Positions 34,548 to 51,226 are shown, numbered from the stretch's first letter. The stretch: 64,000 bases of DNA from Parapristionchus giblindavisi (GCA_943737045.1 CALSFV010000460.1:55785-119784), one strand, 5' to 3'. Program-made: numbers and translations. Notes: generated from the letters alone by a model not told the origin.

Positions 34548-36237
34548 AGGGAGATGGACAGAGGGAGGGAGGAAGAGACCCGGGGGCCTATGCCAAGCGC
34601 TACGACACCCTCATTAGGCATATGGGGGGAGGACAATGGAGGAGAGATGGGGAGAACGAGAGAAGCTCAGAAGTTATCATTTATGACACTGGTGCAGATG
34701 GTCTTTGAACTTTGATCGTTGATCTTCAGATGACTGTTCGTTGTGGACTTATTTTGAAAAGATGCAATGGGAAAAGAAAAGTAGAGAGTTTTCTCCTTGT
34801 TTTACTTACTATCTCGCCTATCTCGCCTATGTTGCTGTATTTTCTTTTGTCCCCTTTAGAACATCATACAACAGTTGAAGATTCATTACCACGATAGTTT
34901 GCTGTTCTATTATCCATGAGTCCTACCGTAATCACTCTCACATAACTTATACCTAGAGAGTTATTGATTGATTTCTTCCTCCTGCAGTATACCGACGGTT
35001 ATCGATTGATTTCTTCTTCCAGCCATCACTCGCTACCGTACTCGAACAGAGCGATCAGCTGGCATCGATCGTCGCCTGGAGCGAGGCTGAACGAGAACGA
35101 GGGATTACGGTAGACGATGAGGTATACGGTAGTTGTATCGATTGATTGGGAGATATTATTGATTGATTGACAGGATGACAAGCCGGAGGTGAAGGGCGCA
35201 CTGCGAAGAGTGCGCGGTCGAGTGGATATTGAGGTGAGTGTGGTGTGGTGGTACGGTACTTCCTGTGCTTTACGAAAATCAGTGCTGTAGTGGAGAAAAT
35301 TCACTTTTTTTGCAAACGAAATCAGTTCACGATAGGTTGGTGCGGTATGGTGGTAGGTGGTGTGGATTACGGTAATCGATTATTCATCATGTAATGCTTT
35401 TCTTTTGCAGGTGTGCACACGCTCGTCCGCCGTCGTGCCAGCCGTACCGTCAGCGTTGATCATGATGGACGTAGTGGGCGAGGAGAAGGAGACGAGGTGA
35501 GAGATCAAAGATCAAATTAGAGATCAAAGATCAAAGAATCAAAATGAGCGATCAAAGTTCAAAATGAGCGATCAATGTTCAAAATGTGCGATCAAAGTTC
35601 AAATTAGAGATTAAAGATCAGTAATTGATCAGGGATACCGTTAGAGAGCATGCAACATGCATCCACAATCTTACGAGATCCGAAAGAGGATTTTGTTGTT
35701 TGATCAGAGATCAAAGATCAATTTTCCTATGTTGGGTGGAAAGATCAAAGTTGAATTTGGGAAACGTGATCAAAGAAAGATCAAAGATTGGATTTACCTG
35801 TTATATTTATACTTTGCGATTTGGCAGCACGAGTTGCACCCGGCGGTTTTGTGTCGGCGTTCACGCTATATATTAGTATTGTGTTGTGTTGTATTCTGTT
35901 ACTTGACATGTTAACGCTCCCTGAACTTTAAATAATTATTTTTAGGATAAATATGTATGAATTCTAAATTAATTAATTAATTAATTAATTTCATTAATTG
36001 TTATTAACAGGAGAGAGTAAAGGGAAGAGAGAGATAGGAGAGTTTGGAAAGAGATGCCTTCTCTCTACTCATACATTAGCGTTCGAATCACCCCAGTAGT
36101 GCCTTGTCACGTACTTATCGTACTTAAGTATACTGTACTTTACTACTTATTGATTTAGGCTCCGACTGGAGAAGCCGGCGCTCGATCGACTTGTGTCCCA
36201 GCTGGAAGATGCCCTGAGGGCTTTCAATAAGAAATAG
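33144..36237 (+). CDS. Gene Y, COMM-domain-like protein, copy B (156 residues)
   Basis: Six exons: 33144-33210 (ATG), 33357-33436, 35023-35121, 35174-35233, 35411-35496, 36159-36237 (TAG). They total 471 nt and every junction closes in phase (1, 0, 0, 0, 2). The acceptors are tttcag, ttccag, gacag, ttgcag and tttag. The C-terminal half (GRVDIEV..SS..PSAL to LDRLVSQLEDAL) reads like the COMM domain that lets COMMD proteins pair and join the Commander/CCC complex. It lacks the exon encoding LEVCLQAASAWADQ, present in A and C, which would be part of the N-terminal helical domain; since that exon is phase 1-1 its absence does not break the frame. The conserved COMM Trp (usually WRVD) is Gly here. 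It is either a functional shorter variant or a deletion derivative. Confidence 0.72.
34110..34560. repeat. GA/CT low complexity in Y intron (copy B)
   Basis: Same order as in copies A and C: GA tract, unique link, CT tract (longer and purer here), then GA tract. The rest of the intron (33440-34100, 34560-35020) is conserved intron and carries 'tacatgggcggggtacatgg' near 33484. Confidence 0.85.
35497..35615. repeat. 'gatcaaa' tandem array, copy B
   Basis: Starts at the donor of Y exon 6. Units 'agagatcaaagatcaaa' and 'tgagcgatcaaagttcaaaa'. Equivalent to 13215-13345. Confidence 0.75.
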
Positions 36238-36368
36238 GAGTATTGATTGATTGATTGATTTATTGATTGATTGTGATATACTTTTATATTTATTGATTGA
36301 TTGATCGTATTGGAAGCATCGTATTGTTTTTACTGATTTTTAAAATGTGAGATATACTAGAGATATAC

Positions 36369-36451
36369 CAGGGCTGACATTTCCGATTTTCTGAATTTCC
36401 GACATTCCGATTTTTTCGATTTTACGAAAATATTTTTTTCGAACATCCCTG
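36369..36451. repeat. Small CAGGG-type MITE remnant
   Basis: 'cagggctgacatttccg' at the left and 'cgaacatccctg' at the right, 83 bp, in the 3' flank of Y copy B. The right end is also preserved near 14200 in copy A. Between 36455 and 36600 lie tandem 'actagttatacactagatat' repeats. Confidence 0.5.
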
Positions 36452-36605
36452 TTATATTACTAGAGATAGAGAGATATACTAGTTATACACTACATATGCT
36501 AGAGGTATACTTCTAGCTATACTAGTTATACACTAGATATGCTAGAGGTATACTTCTAGCTATACTAGTTATATACTAGATATCTACTAGAGCGATACTA
36601 TCCAT

Positions 36606-36705
36606 GTTATCCATTCATTCATTGTACATTTTGTGATATATTACATAATAATTAATTATTCATGACAATGTCTGTGATATGTTGTGTATCGTGTGATTTG
36701 ATTGT
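36606..36705 (+). other. Conserved Y 3'-flank block, copy B
   Basis: Same block as 15540-15645 and 55640-55737. It marks the end of the duplicated unit. Confidence 0.6.
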
Positions 36706-36719
36706 ATGAGGGGGACGAG

Positions 36720-37399
36720 GGAGGGGAGGGGAGGGAAGGGAGGGGAGGAGAGAGAGAGAGAGGAGGAGGAGAGAGAGAGAGAGAGGAGGAGAGAGAGAGA
36801 GGAGTAGGAGAGAGAGAGAGGAGGAGGAGAGAGAGAGAGAGGAGGAGGAGAGAGAGAGAGAGAGGAGGAGAGAGAGAGAGGAGGAGGAGAGAGAGAGAGA
36901 GGAGAGAGAGAGAGGGGAGGAGGAGAGAGAGAGAGGAGGAGGAGAGAGAGAGAGAGAGAGGAGGAGAGAGAGAGGAGGAGGAGGAGAGAGAGAGAGGAGG
37001 AGGAGAGAGAGAGAGGAGGAGGAGAGAGAGAGAGGAGGAGGAGGAGAGAGAGAGAGAGAGGAGGAGAGAGAGAGAGGAGGAGGAGAGAGAGAGAGAGAGG
37101 AGGAGAGAGAGAGGAGGAGGAGAGAGAGAGGAGGAGGAGAGAGAGAGAGAGAGAGGGGAGGAGGAGAGAGAGAGAGGAGGAGGAGAGAGAGAGAGAGAGA
37201 GGAGAGGAGAGAGAGAGGAGGAGGAGGAGAGAGAGAGAGAGAGGAGGAGAGAGAGAGAGGAGGAGGAGAGAGAGAGGAGGAGGAGAGAGAGAGAGGAGGA
37301 GGAGGAGAGAGAGAGAGAGAGGAGGAGAGAGAGAGAGGAGGAGGAGAGAGAGAGAGAGAGGAGGAGAGAGAGAGAGGAGGAGGAGAGAGAGAGGAGGAG

Positions 37400-37437
<38 letters not shown>

Positions 37438-37575
37438 GAGGAGGAGAGAGAGAGAGGAGGAGGAGAGAGAGAGAGAGAGGAGGAGAGAGAGAGGAGGAGA
37501 GAGAGAGAGGAGGAGGAGAGAGAGAGAGAGAGGAGGAGGAGAGAGAGAGGAGGAGGAGAGAGAGAGAGAGGAGGA
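36720..37575. repeat. (GA)/(GGA) purine tract, 855 bp
   Basis: Alternating 'gaggagga' and 'gagagaga' blocks with a loose 20- to 40-bp period, all purine on the + strand. Predicted Arg/Glu and Ser/Leu frames are artefacts. Copy C has only a short, impure counterpart at 55760-55990. Confidence 0.95.
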
Positions 37576-37768
37576 GAGAAGGTGATAGAAAATGTCTGTA
37601 TTTATTCATTATTCCATCTGCCAGAGGCTCTGTTTGGAGTGGTATTTATTCATTATTAATAATATTAATATGTATGCGAATTTCCAGCGGCAATGGTTGT
37701 CCCTGTATGTTTGGTACACTCTTTATCATGATTAGCAAAGAATAAGTTGCCACTAAAAACTGCTCTAA

Positions 37769-38196
37769 CAAGGGAACTATTTAACCTTACCACAAAATTC
37801 TCTAATTTTGACACCCTGGCGTAAATCTACATGGAAAAATGTTTCTAAAAAGTTAGATCAAAAGTTCCACATTCGCGTTTTAAGTCCTTTTTCGGGACTC
37901 TGAAAATGCACTGTATTTGCCCAAAAAGATTATAAAAAATACTAAAAGGCACAGAAAGCCAAAAATGTTCAAAAATGGCCATAAATACACAAAAAGAAGA
38001 CTCAAAGAAGGCCAAAAGGGCAAAAAAATGTCTAAACAGGCCCAAAAGGAAAATGAAATGCTCTTTTCAGAAGCCAGAAACAGAAAACGCGAATGTGAAA
38101 CTTTTGACGTAAGTTTTTAGAAACCTTATTCCATGTAGATTTACGCCAGGGTGTCAAAATTAGAGAATTTTGTGGTAAGGTTAAATAGTTCCCTTG
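37769..38196. mobile_element. 428-bp foldback element
   Basis: 'caagggaactatttaacc' and its complement at the far end; arms of about 110 bp with 'accctggcgtaaatctacat'. The loop holds lysine-rich short frames without family resemblance. Confidence 0.75.
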
Positions 38197-38236
38197 TAAA
38201 ATATCATCTGTTATTCCTAATTTGAGAGCAAAGATA

Positions 38237-38492
38237 GATATCATAGATAGGAATTTAGCCCGGCTAAATCATGTTTAAACTTCAGTATCAATGGGGGAAA
38301 TAAAGAAGACGATAGGACTTCACAAGAAGGACTTCACGGAACTCAAGCTGACGGAATGACACACGCTCAACCGACTATATGGCATACGAAGACTAGTTTC
38401 CCCTGACCCCGTTTAACGTGATAAGAAGAATCCCATACAATCCCTTTCTTTCTTATACAGGAAAATAAATGATTTGATTTGATTTGATAATG
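38237..38492 (+). mobile_element. Probable LINE/SINE 3' end with (GATTT)n tail
   Basis: Unique sequence ending 'gaaaataaatgatttgattt' and further 'gattt' units. A polyadenylation-like aataaa followed by a short tandem tail is typical of 3' ends of some non-LTR elements. No coding part is present. Confidence 0.4.
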
Positions 38493-38931
38493 TGACGTCG
38501 TCGTGTACATATTATGTATTAATGAAAATAATAATAATAATAATAATTGAAAACTTCTTTTATAATTTATATTATATTTATTAAACTGTTGGAATGAAGA
38601 AGGGGGGTATTCTTTCTTTAGTTACCCTTGCTTGATCTTCTTATGTGTGAGATGGTCTCATAAACTGTGTCCATAGATCAAAATATGCGTTGAAAACTAC
38701 GAAGCCTGACCGCATTTTGGTGTTTTTTTTCGAAAACCAGAGCGCATTTTGCAAATCTCTAACATAGCAATTCGACCTCTATTAATTAATATTAATACGT
38801 TTATTCAAATAATATTTTGAGCCATTTCTATTTTAATCGGATATCATGGGACAAAATGTTCTTCTTACATTTACAATAATATTTTCATTCTTTTTTTAAA
38901 CTTAATATTTAATGTTAATATTTCCAGTAAT

Positions 38932-39099
38932 TTTAATCATACATGGGCGCCGACATGGGGGTACCCCCCTGTAAAATTAGGGTTTAAAAAAAATTAGGTG
39001 AACTTATTGAAAAAAAGTGAAGGCTCCCTGTAAATCATTTATCGTTCGGATACCCCCTGTAGAATCGTGCTCCAGGTAACCCGCCCACGTATGATTTTA
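38932..39099. mobile_element. ~168-bp MITE 'catacatgggcg' with both ends
   Basis: 'aatcatacatgggcg' and 'cgcccacgtatgatt' are inverted with one mismatch. The interior has 'ggtacccccctgtaaaatt'. It is the best-preserved member of the family that also marks 8440, 33484, 44590 and 52544. At 38680-38785 just before it is another 'gaccgcattttg' family member. Confidence 0.6.
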
Positions 39100-39205
39100 A
39101 TTTTAATGAAGTCAAAGTTCGAGTTTCACTGTGTTCTTAGCAGCTCCAGTCTATTGTCAATCAATTAAGTACATTTAATAATCTATTTTTATTATTCCAT
39201 TCCAG

Positions 39206-39358
39206 AATCGTCACCCATCACCCGATCCTTCTCCCTCGCCCTCTCCTCCACCCACCCTTTCTCGTCTCTCTCGATTGACTCTTTCTGAAGCCGCGACGAC
39301 GTCATCGACGAGAAGAAAGAGGAGATTGGAGAGATCTCCCGATGATCTTATGGCTGAG
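39206..39358 (+). pseudogene. Orphan X ex5
   Basis: A complete 51-codon ex5 (NRHPSPDPSPSPSPPP start, SPDDLMAE end) with acceptor 'ttccag' and donor 'gtcaga', flanked by pieces of introns 4 and 5 but no other X exon nearby. It is the remnant of a further X copy between units B and C. Confidence 0.75.
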
Positions 39359-39995
39359 GTCAGAATGGATTTATTTATTTGTATATTTATTTATTTATTT
39401 ATTCCTTTGCACTGAAGCAAATTAACGTGTTTTGAGAGCGGTTATGGTGTGACTGATTGTGAGAAAAAGTTAGAGCAAAAAAGTTAGAGAGCGCAGACAG
39501 TTAGAGTACAATATTTTGCAGCATACCGTGATTTTTTGGCATTTTGCCAAAACGTACTGTAAGAGAGACAGAGACTTTTATTTGCTTCTTTTTTTTCCTT
39601 TTTCGTCACTTGCACATCATTAGTGCACCTCCAAATTTCATTTATCGTACACCGCAAAAGTGTTTCAACAAGTACAAAGTGTTCGAGAGCAACAAAAAAT
39701 ATGTGAAAGAATAAAATTATTAAAAGAGAGGTAGGTGGGGATGAGGGGAAGATGAGAGATCATTTGATCACGCCATCTGCTACAGTGAGGAAGAGTAAAG
39801 AGGGGAGGAGCCTCTTGTGCGGTGGAGCGGCCGCAAATCCAATTTATATCGAATTGGATCTCTGACTATGAGTGAGCAGGGAGGGAGAGATCAAAGATCA
39901 AGGTATGATTGAACAGTGACTGTTAGCCACACGCATCTCAACTGTTAGCTTCATCCAAGGTGATACATATATCTGAGGATTTCAAACGCATGAAT

Positions 39996-41008
39996 ATGAG
40001 GCCGTTTGCGTAAGAGTCGACTAAAACATGTGAAATCTGGCACAGTGAAAAAATTAAATTTTGGGGATCGGGGTTCTCAAGGGTGCTGATGACGATGGCC
40101 ATATTCATTTTTCACCTAAAGCCACCGTTGAGGCCAGATGACGTCGCGTTGAAATCGCGTTTTCAGTCATTTCTCCTCAACCGGTGGTACTAAAAGTTGC
40201 AGACTATGCACCCAGGGGCAGAATTTGATGACGATCACGCCTGTCCAATTCATTTTTCATGAAAAAGTTTCCGAAATTTTCAAAATTCGAATTACTCTCA
40301 ATAACCATAGTGTGTGAGTGAGATATATAGATCGGACCGTAATGGCTTCAGGATCCCATAGAAAAAATTTCAGCCAATTTGCGGAAGATGTTTTCGAGAA
40401 AATCAACTTTAAGTGTAATTATTTTGTCATTGAAGTGGAGGCAAGAGGCGAGAGAGTGTGGTGGTGCGAGAGAGCAGAGAGGTAGGTGAGGCGACCAGAA
40501 TAGGAAGGAAGGGAAGTGGTCGGGATTGTGTCTCTCTACTCTCTCTCACCACCACACTATCTCGCTTCTTGCCTCCACTTCAACTGCAAAATGAGTACAT
40601 TAAAAGTTGATTTTCTCGAAAACATCTTCCGCAAATTGGCTGAATTTTTTTCTATGAGATCCTGAAGTCATTACGGTCCGATCCATGTATCTCACTCACA
40701 CACTATGGCCATTGAGAGTAATTCGGATTTTGAAAATTTCGGAAACTTTTTCATGAAAAATGAATTAGATAGGCGTGATCGTCATCAAATTCTGCCCCTG
40801 GGTGCATAGTCTGCAAAATTTAGTACCACCGGTTGAGGAGAAATGACTGAAAACGCGATTTCAACGCGACGTCATCTGGCCTCAACGGTGGCTTTAGGTG
40901 AAAAATGAACATGACCATCGTCATCAGCAACCTTGAGAACCCCGATCCCAAAAATATATTTTTTTCACTGTGCCGGCACTTAGTCGGTTCTTACGCAAGC
41001 GGCCTCAT
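39996..41008. mobile_element. 1.01-kb foldback, sister of 27227-28236
   Basis: Ends 'atgaggccgtttgcg' and 'gcaagcggcctcat'. Same arm phrases ('gttgaggccagatgacgtcg', 'atcacgcctgtccaattc') and the same centre hairpin around 'gcgagagagtgtggtgg'. It is inserted in an intron-5 fragment; the uninterrupted form is near 16130 ('gagtatgacgttccgtc'). Confidence 0.8.
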
Positions 41009-41525
41009 ATGACGTTTCGTTGCGAGCATGATATAATACACCAAGCTATAATGCATTCATATGCACACGCGAGTGTATTGATTGCTTTTCATGAATGGGT
41101 TTACTAGTAGAAGACTCTTTTGATAAACATTATTATGTGAATTATAACGCAATCATCGAGATTATTTATTCTTTCGTAATGAGGCAAACCAACCTACTGT
41201 GCTTAGGATACTGTAAGCGATTTTTATACGGTGGTTAGTGGCTAGAACGGAGCTGGGAGGGGCACTGACGGTTTTTCAGCGTTTTACTATTTTATTCTTT
41301 ACTTTGCTTCGCTTGCACGACATTATAGAACATCTCGTGCATTCATGTCTCACAGTCGATATGAATGAGTGTTAGCCACGCATTCCTACAATGCTGTCTT
41401 GTCAGACTCAATGCAAGGTGATAAATAGATAGAAAAGGTAAAGGTACAACCCGTTCAAGTCGCATAAAGTCCTGCGGGAGATCACTGCTAGGCCAGTAAT
41501 TGTTACAAACATAGTTATTTATATA

Positions 41526-42520
41526 TTAGGTTGTGCCATAAGTCTTTTTGAATTTGATAGTGCTATGTTTGCACTTTTGTTTCTCGCTTCGTTTTGAACG
41601 AAGCTCTCTGTGCTGGTGCATATCACTAACTAGTGTCCCCCTCTACATAACCCACATAACCATCGATTCAGACTTGCCTCTAAATACGAGTATGCCTCGC
41701 ACGTTTGCCCAAAATAAAAATCTAGATCTGAAGTGCAATTTGTTCCCGGCTCTCTCTCGCTTGAATTTTACAAAAATCAATCAACAACTAGGCTATGTGC
41801 ATCCCACATATGTGCCCTCCAACCATACGCTGGCCAATTGCTTACGTAAATTTAAAATCAGAAATTATATTATAGAATAGAGGAATGGTCACTTCGGAAT
41901 TTTGAGTTGCGCAACTCGTCTTAAAGGAGAGCGAGCCATTTGATACCACCCGTTAAATATTAGCCACACTTGGATCATCCAGGCCCACTATTTCGCTAGA
42001 ATTAAGGAATCTTGAAAAAGTCAAAAAGTTGTTTAGACGAAAAGTGGTCATTTGGCGGAAATTTGAATAAAATCGCGCTATCTCTTTTATTTTTCTAAAA
42101 AGAACAAGCGCCTGAGTTGACAATCTGGTCGCTTGATTGAAGAGATGGATCATTCGCAATAACAGTGCGCGTTATAGCCAATGAATTTGGAAACGAGAGA
42201 AACCAGGACCGATCACTGTACCTGAAAAGATCTGGAAATTTAGTTACCCTAGATTAAAAGAAGTGTACAATTGGCCAATGTATGGCATGCGTGTAGTTGA
42301 GGTCACTGATATAATCGGGGACCTCAATTGTATATAAATACAAGATTTGAAGCCATAGTTCATATCGCCGCGTCCACAGCGCTGTCAAATGTTTCTTCTT
42401 CACGGCTCCGCTCGTACTGTCTAAGTAAGACACACTATACTAAGACAGCCAAATTTTTTCTGGCGCATACTACCCGTGCCTCCTTACTCTCCGGACCTTA
42501 CTCTCTCTGGTTGCTACTTT
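41526..42520 (+). mobile_element. Mariner-like fragment (right end missing)
   Basis: Left end 'ttaggttgtgccataagtc' preceded by TA. The decayed transposase frame is closely similar to 44911-46175 and ends near PPYSPDLTLSGCYF, the region of the third catalytic Asp of mariner enzymes. Stops and shifts are numerous, and the right terminal repeat is lost. Confidence 0.7.
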
Positions 42521-43347
42521 AGTTAAAGGGAGAGTAACCTTTGTCGATATACTCGTTTAACTCGTGGAGACTCTCACCATAATTTTATTCTTTCACATAT
42601 TTTTTGTGCACTCGAACACTTTGCACTTGTTGAAACACCATTGCGGCGTACGATAAATAAATAAAATAAAATGAAAATGTATGAGTTTACATCAAAAATG
42701 TGGGTGCAGGCGTTCGGAGGATTATTTACTGCACTTTGGTCGTGCTTGGATGACCGTAAATAAAAAATATATTTTTTACAACACAGAAAACTTTTTCTAA
42801 CGTTTACACAAGCAAGCGACAAGCGAGATAATATGCCAAGTGGAGGGAACTCTGATCTTTGATCTCGATGAATTCTTCTTCAAATAGAGTATTGCAGTTA
42901 AAGTGAAATGGTCTTGTGCGACAGAAATCCATCTATCTGGAATAAATAAATAAATATTATTGCGTTTTTTTGTCAGGCACTACGCTGAAGTACTTCAAGT
43001 GTGCCCAGTTGGAGACGTGGCTGAGGAGATATCGACAGTCCATTCGAATGCAGAGAGAAGAGGAGAGGAAGCGGATAAGGATGAGGATGAAGGAGAAGAA
43101 ACGACGAGGTTGGTAATACTGTAATTGGAGGGATACTGTAATCGGAGGGATACTGTAATTGGAGAGGCACTGTATGGGACCTCAACACGACCAGACTGAT
43201 CTGTCATTTCATGGCAACCATTCCCTGTTTCAGAATTCAGTAAGTCCGTGTCTTCGGGAGTAGATGGAGGGACAAAGGGAGCAACGACATCGACGGAGAA
43301 AAAGACGATAACGAATGTGACGTCGATAAAGGATGAAGATAAAAGAG

Positions 43348-43463
43348 TTTAACACCCCATGCTAATCTCACTCTCCGAATTGGTAATACTCTCTCGCAGA
43401 CAAAGTAAGCGAGAGAGTGTGGCCAGAACGGATGGTTTCAAGTTAGCTTGGGGTGTCATTTTA
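43348..43463. mobile_element. MITE, 'TTAACACCCC' family
   Basis: 'ttaacaccccatgctaatc' and 'agcttggggtgtcatttta' ends; inner hairpin 'actctctcgcagacaaag'. It abuts X ex2 at its expected donor. Confidence 0.6.
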
Positions 43464-44365
43464 AAGCTCGCTTCTCAAAAGTTTCGAAGAGAAGTGACCA
43501 AAACTCCTCGTTTTACACCATACATTTTCGGTGCCCTCGCCGAATTATTTTTATATAGTGGGTCGATTTAGAAAAATCGTTATTTTTCGATTAAATTGTA
43601 ATCTTTTGCATAAAAAAATGAGCTTAATTCCAGGTGGACGATGGACATTCGTAGTCATCAGAATCCTACATCGATCATCATAGTCGACGTCGTAATCGTC
43701 GAAGTGGACGAGGAGAAGGGGGCGGAGTCTCACCAGGGACATCCGTCCCTCCCATCGATGATGATGATGATGATATGTATCCACTTATGGATGAGGATGA
43801 GGAAGAGTGGAGACAGGCCGAGAGAAGACACTGTGCTGCACATATGAGGGTACGGTAGTTGAGGGTATACTGTAGGGTAGCATACGATAGTTGAGGATAT
43901 GTTGGATTGTGTACTGTAGGTGAGGGATACGTTAGGTGAGGTGATGGTGGAGGGTATACTGTAGGGTGGGGATGCGGTAGTTGGGGTTGTGGTGGAGGGT
44001 ATACTGTAGGTGAGGGATACGGTAGTTTGGGTGGTGGTGTAGGGTATACTGTAGACGGATGCGGTAGTTGAGGGTTGTGGTGGAGGGTATACTGTAGAGT
44101 AGGGATACGGAAGACCCACCGTAGCCTTGGTTCTGTATTGTATGATATTTCGATGGTTATACTAATGTTTTTCGACCTGGCGCTTTTGGGTTTCTGTTGG
44201 TAGTCTTTTGGCGTTGGCATTCGTGTCATCTCATTGGTATAAATATTAAATAAAACTAATCAATAATCTGTTTTACTCTCATCGTTGGTACTCATCCTTC
44301 GCAATGGCTGCGTGCAAGTGGAGTACTGTGTTGCGCATCTGGGACACGAATACATCGAGTCGGGT

Positions 44366-44515
44366 CATACATTTTCATACCCTCACAGTGTGAGGATAGA
44401 CCCACAATATACGGCTCATTTTAGAGGTCGACCCACTATATAAAGCTCATTTTTTATGTGAAAGATCACAATTTAAGCGAAAAATATCGATTTTTTCTAA
44501 ATCGACCCACCGGAC
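44366..44515. mobile_element. Element of the 25486 family cutting X ex4
   Basis: 'catacattttcataccctc' onward with 'gtgtgaggatagacccac'. The ex4 sequence stops at 'gagtcgggt', a few bases before the element. Confidence 0.55.
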
Positions 44516-44910
44516 GAGTCTAAAAAAATGACAAAAATATTAACAAAAACGAAGGAAATGCCTTTTATACTATACTTTTGCACTGGTTACATACATGGGC
44601 GTTGACATGAGGGTGTCACATGTAAAATTAAGGCTTTTCGAAAATTTGTGGAATGTCTCCTGTAAAAAATGCCAGAAAAAAATTATAATCCAGAATCGTC
44701 TCCCATCACCCGATCCCTCTCCCTCGCCCTCTCCTCCACCCACCCTTCCTCGTCTCTCTCGACTGACTCCTTCTGAAGCCGCGACGACGTCATCGACGAG
44801 AAGAAAGAGGAGATTGGAGAGATCTCCCGATGAGCTCTTGATTGAGGTCAGAGTGGATTATTTTTTATTTATTTATTCCTTCGTAATGGGACTAACTAAC
44901 TTATGATATA

Positions 44911-46175
44911 TTAGGTTGTGCCATAAGTCTTTTTGAATTTGATGGTGTTGTGTTTTCACTTTTGTTTCTCGCTTCGTTTTCAACGGAGCTCTCTGCACTG
45001 GTGCATATCACTAACTAGTGTCCCCCTCTACATAACCCATATCACGTTCGATTCAGACCCCCTTCTAAATATGAGTATGCCTCGCCCGTTTGTCCAAAAT
45101 AAAATTCTAGTTCTGAAGTACAATTTGTTCCCCGCTCTCTCTCGCTTGAATTTTACAAAAATCAATCAAAAACTAGGTTATGTGTACCCCACATATGTGC
45201 TCTCCAACCCTACACTGGCCAATTGCTCACGTAAATTTAAAATCAGAATTTATATTATAGAATAGGGGAATGGCCACTTCGGAATTTTGAATTGCGCAAC
45301 TCGTCTTAAAGGAGAGCGAGACATTTGATACCACCCGTTAAATGTTGGCCACACTAGGATCATCCATGCTCACTATTTCGCTAGAATTAAGGAATCTTGA
45401 AAAAGTCAAAAAGTTGTTTAGACGAAAAGTGGTCATTTGGCGGGAATTTGAATAAAATCGCGGATTGAGACCGCTATCTCTTATATTTTTCTAAAAACAA
45501 CAAGCGCCTGAGTTGACAATCTGGTCACTTGGTTGAAGAGATGTATCATTCTCAATAACAGTGCGCATTATAGCCATTGAATTTGGAAACGAGATAATCC
45601 AGAATCGATCACTAACTATAAACCTGGAAACATCTGGAAATTTAGATACCCTAGTTTAAAAGAAGTGTGAAATTGGTCAATGTATTGCATCCGTGTAGTT
45701 GAGGTCACTGATATAATCGGCGACCTCAATTGTAAATAAATACAAGATTTGAAGTCATAGCTCATATCGCCGCGTCCACAGCGCAGTCAAATGTTTCTTC
45801 TTCACGGCTCCGCTCGTACTGTCTCAGTAAAACACGTTATATTAAGACAGCCAAATTTTTCAGGCGCATACTACCTGTGGTTCCTTACTCTCCGGACCTT
45901 ACTCTCTCTGGTCGGTACTTTAGTTAAGGCGTCCAACTTGCTTTAGTAAATGAAAAGTTTAATAACTAAGAAGATATCGAAACGTGGGTGGCCTCACAGT
46001 TTGTACAATAACCCAGGTCCTTCTAAAAGTAGTGAGCCCATGTTGTGGCTGGATTATAGCAAGGAGTCATGGACCATAACATCGAATAAATTCATCCTCA
46101 ATGTAGTCGTTGAAGTGAGATAATTCAAGTTGAAGTTGTACCGCCAAATTCAAAAAGACTTATGGAACAACCTAA
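44911..46175 (+). mobile_element. Full-length dead mariner-like element
   Basis: 1265 bp, ends 'ttaggttgtgccataagtc' and 'gacttatggaacaacctaa', with TA at both sides. The frames are broken, with recognisable transposase C-terminal remnants, as in the 41526 copy. Directly after it, 46176-46210 is a short palindrome ('attcggggtgtttt' mirrored). It lies in X between ex5 (44694) and the second ex4 (46523). Confidence 0.8.
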
Positions 46176-46522
46176 TATATTCGGGGTGTTTTAAACACCC
46201 CGAATATATATCATAATATATATAGGGGTGGGGTGAGATACGGTAGTTGAGGGTATACTGTAGGTGTATGATACGGTAGGTGAGGTGATACTGGAGGGCA
46301 TACTGTAGCTTCTTCTGCAATCCATGCTAGCAATCCAAGGCTTGGTTCTGTATTGTATGATATGTCGATGGTTATACTCATGTTTTTCCACCTGTCGCTT
46401 TTGGGTTTCTGTTGGGAGTCTTTTGGCTTTGGCATTAGTGCCGTGTCACTTATCCTGTTTTGCACCAAAATATAAATAATATCTCATAAACTAATCAATA
46501 ATCTGATCTATTCTTATCATAG

Positions 46523-50597
<4,075 letters not shown>

Positions 50598-51226
50598 AAT
50601 GAGAGGAGAGCAAGAAAACAGCAATGGCTGTTTATAGATTTTTTCGATTGATTCATTTATTTGTTATAGTATCTGTTATGTCCATTTGTGTGTAGTAATG
50701 TGCTGTCCAAAAGATATTTAAAAAAAGAGGCGAAGGAGTGTGTGAAGCGAGGAGAGTTTTCCCTGTTTTTGTTCTTTTCTTTTCTCAACTTTGAACAGAC
50801 AAATCTCATGGCAACCCAGCTTACATGTGAGATAACACCACCAAACCAGTCGATTAGCTTATTTAAAATGTGAAAGTACCCCCAATTATCTGTAATGAAT
50901 CTGGAGTACGGTATCTACAGTATCCATGAAGTGTTGTTGAATTAGATTCAGTACAGTAGCCCTAATTGAGCGTTAATCATCTGTGAATTTCTTCAATCGA
51001 TTTCCGTAGCGTCTTCCCCCTAACTTTGAATTTATGCATTTTGAGTCGTTGTTGTTGTTTGCGATTTATCGCACTTATGCTTCAAGTTTCTTTATCCGAT
51101 AAATTTCTTTTTAAAGTTTTAAATAATCCTTTGCCTTTTTTCGCTACTGGTTTCATAAGCCTCTCTTATCTTCCCAATCAATCGATAATCTTTCACTCGA
51201 TCAATAATCACTGTCGGTCCTACAGT

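Larger units (their letters stand above)
42977..44846 (+). pseudogene. Gene X, copy C first part (ex1-ex5)
   Basis: Ex1 42977-43108 (CAQLETWLRRYR then a basic Arg/Lys/Glu helix), ex2 43234-43346 (EFSKSVSSG onward; the ex1-ex2 joint closes in phase 1), ex3 43634-43849, ex4 44291-44370, ex5 44694-44846. Defects: the ex2 donor is replaced by a MITE; ex3 has an in-frame TAG at 43652-43654 where copy A has TCG; the ex4 acceptor is changed from 'catag' to 'gttgg', and its 3' end is cut by a 25486-family element. The order basic helix, acidic run, HCxxH and later YCxxH resembles the middle and second C3HC3H finger of KANSL2 (NSL complex), but several Cys are missing, so I give this family only about 25%. 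The true start of X lies upstream and is not seen. Confidence 0.65.

Noticed and set aside
42977..43108. Alternative open frame of X ex1 (HYAEVLQVCPVGDVAEE)
   Set aside because: It cannot be joined to ex2 without a stop, whereas the LETWLRRYR frame closes in phase 1; I keep the latter but note that both frames are open.
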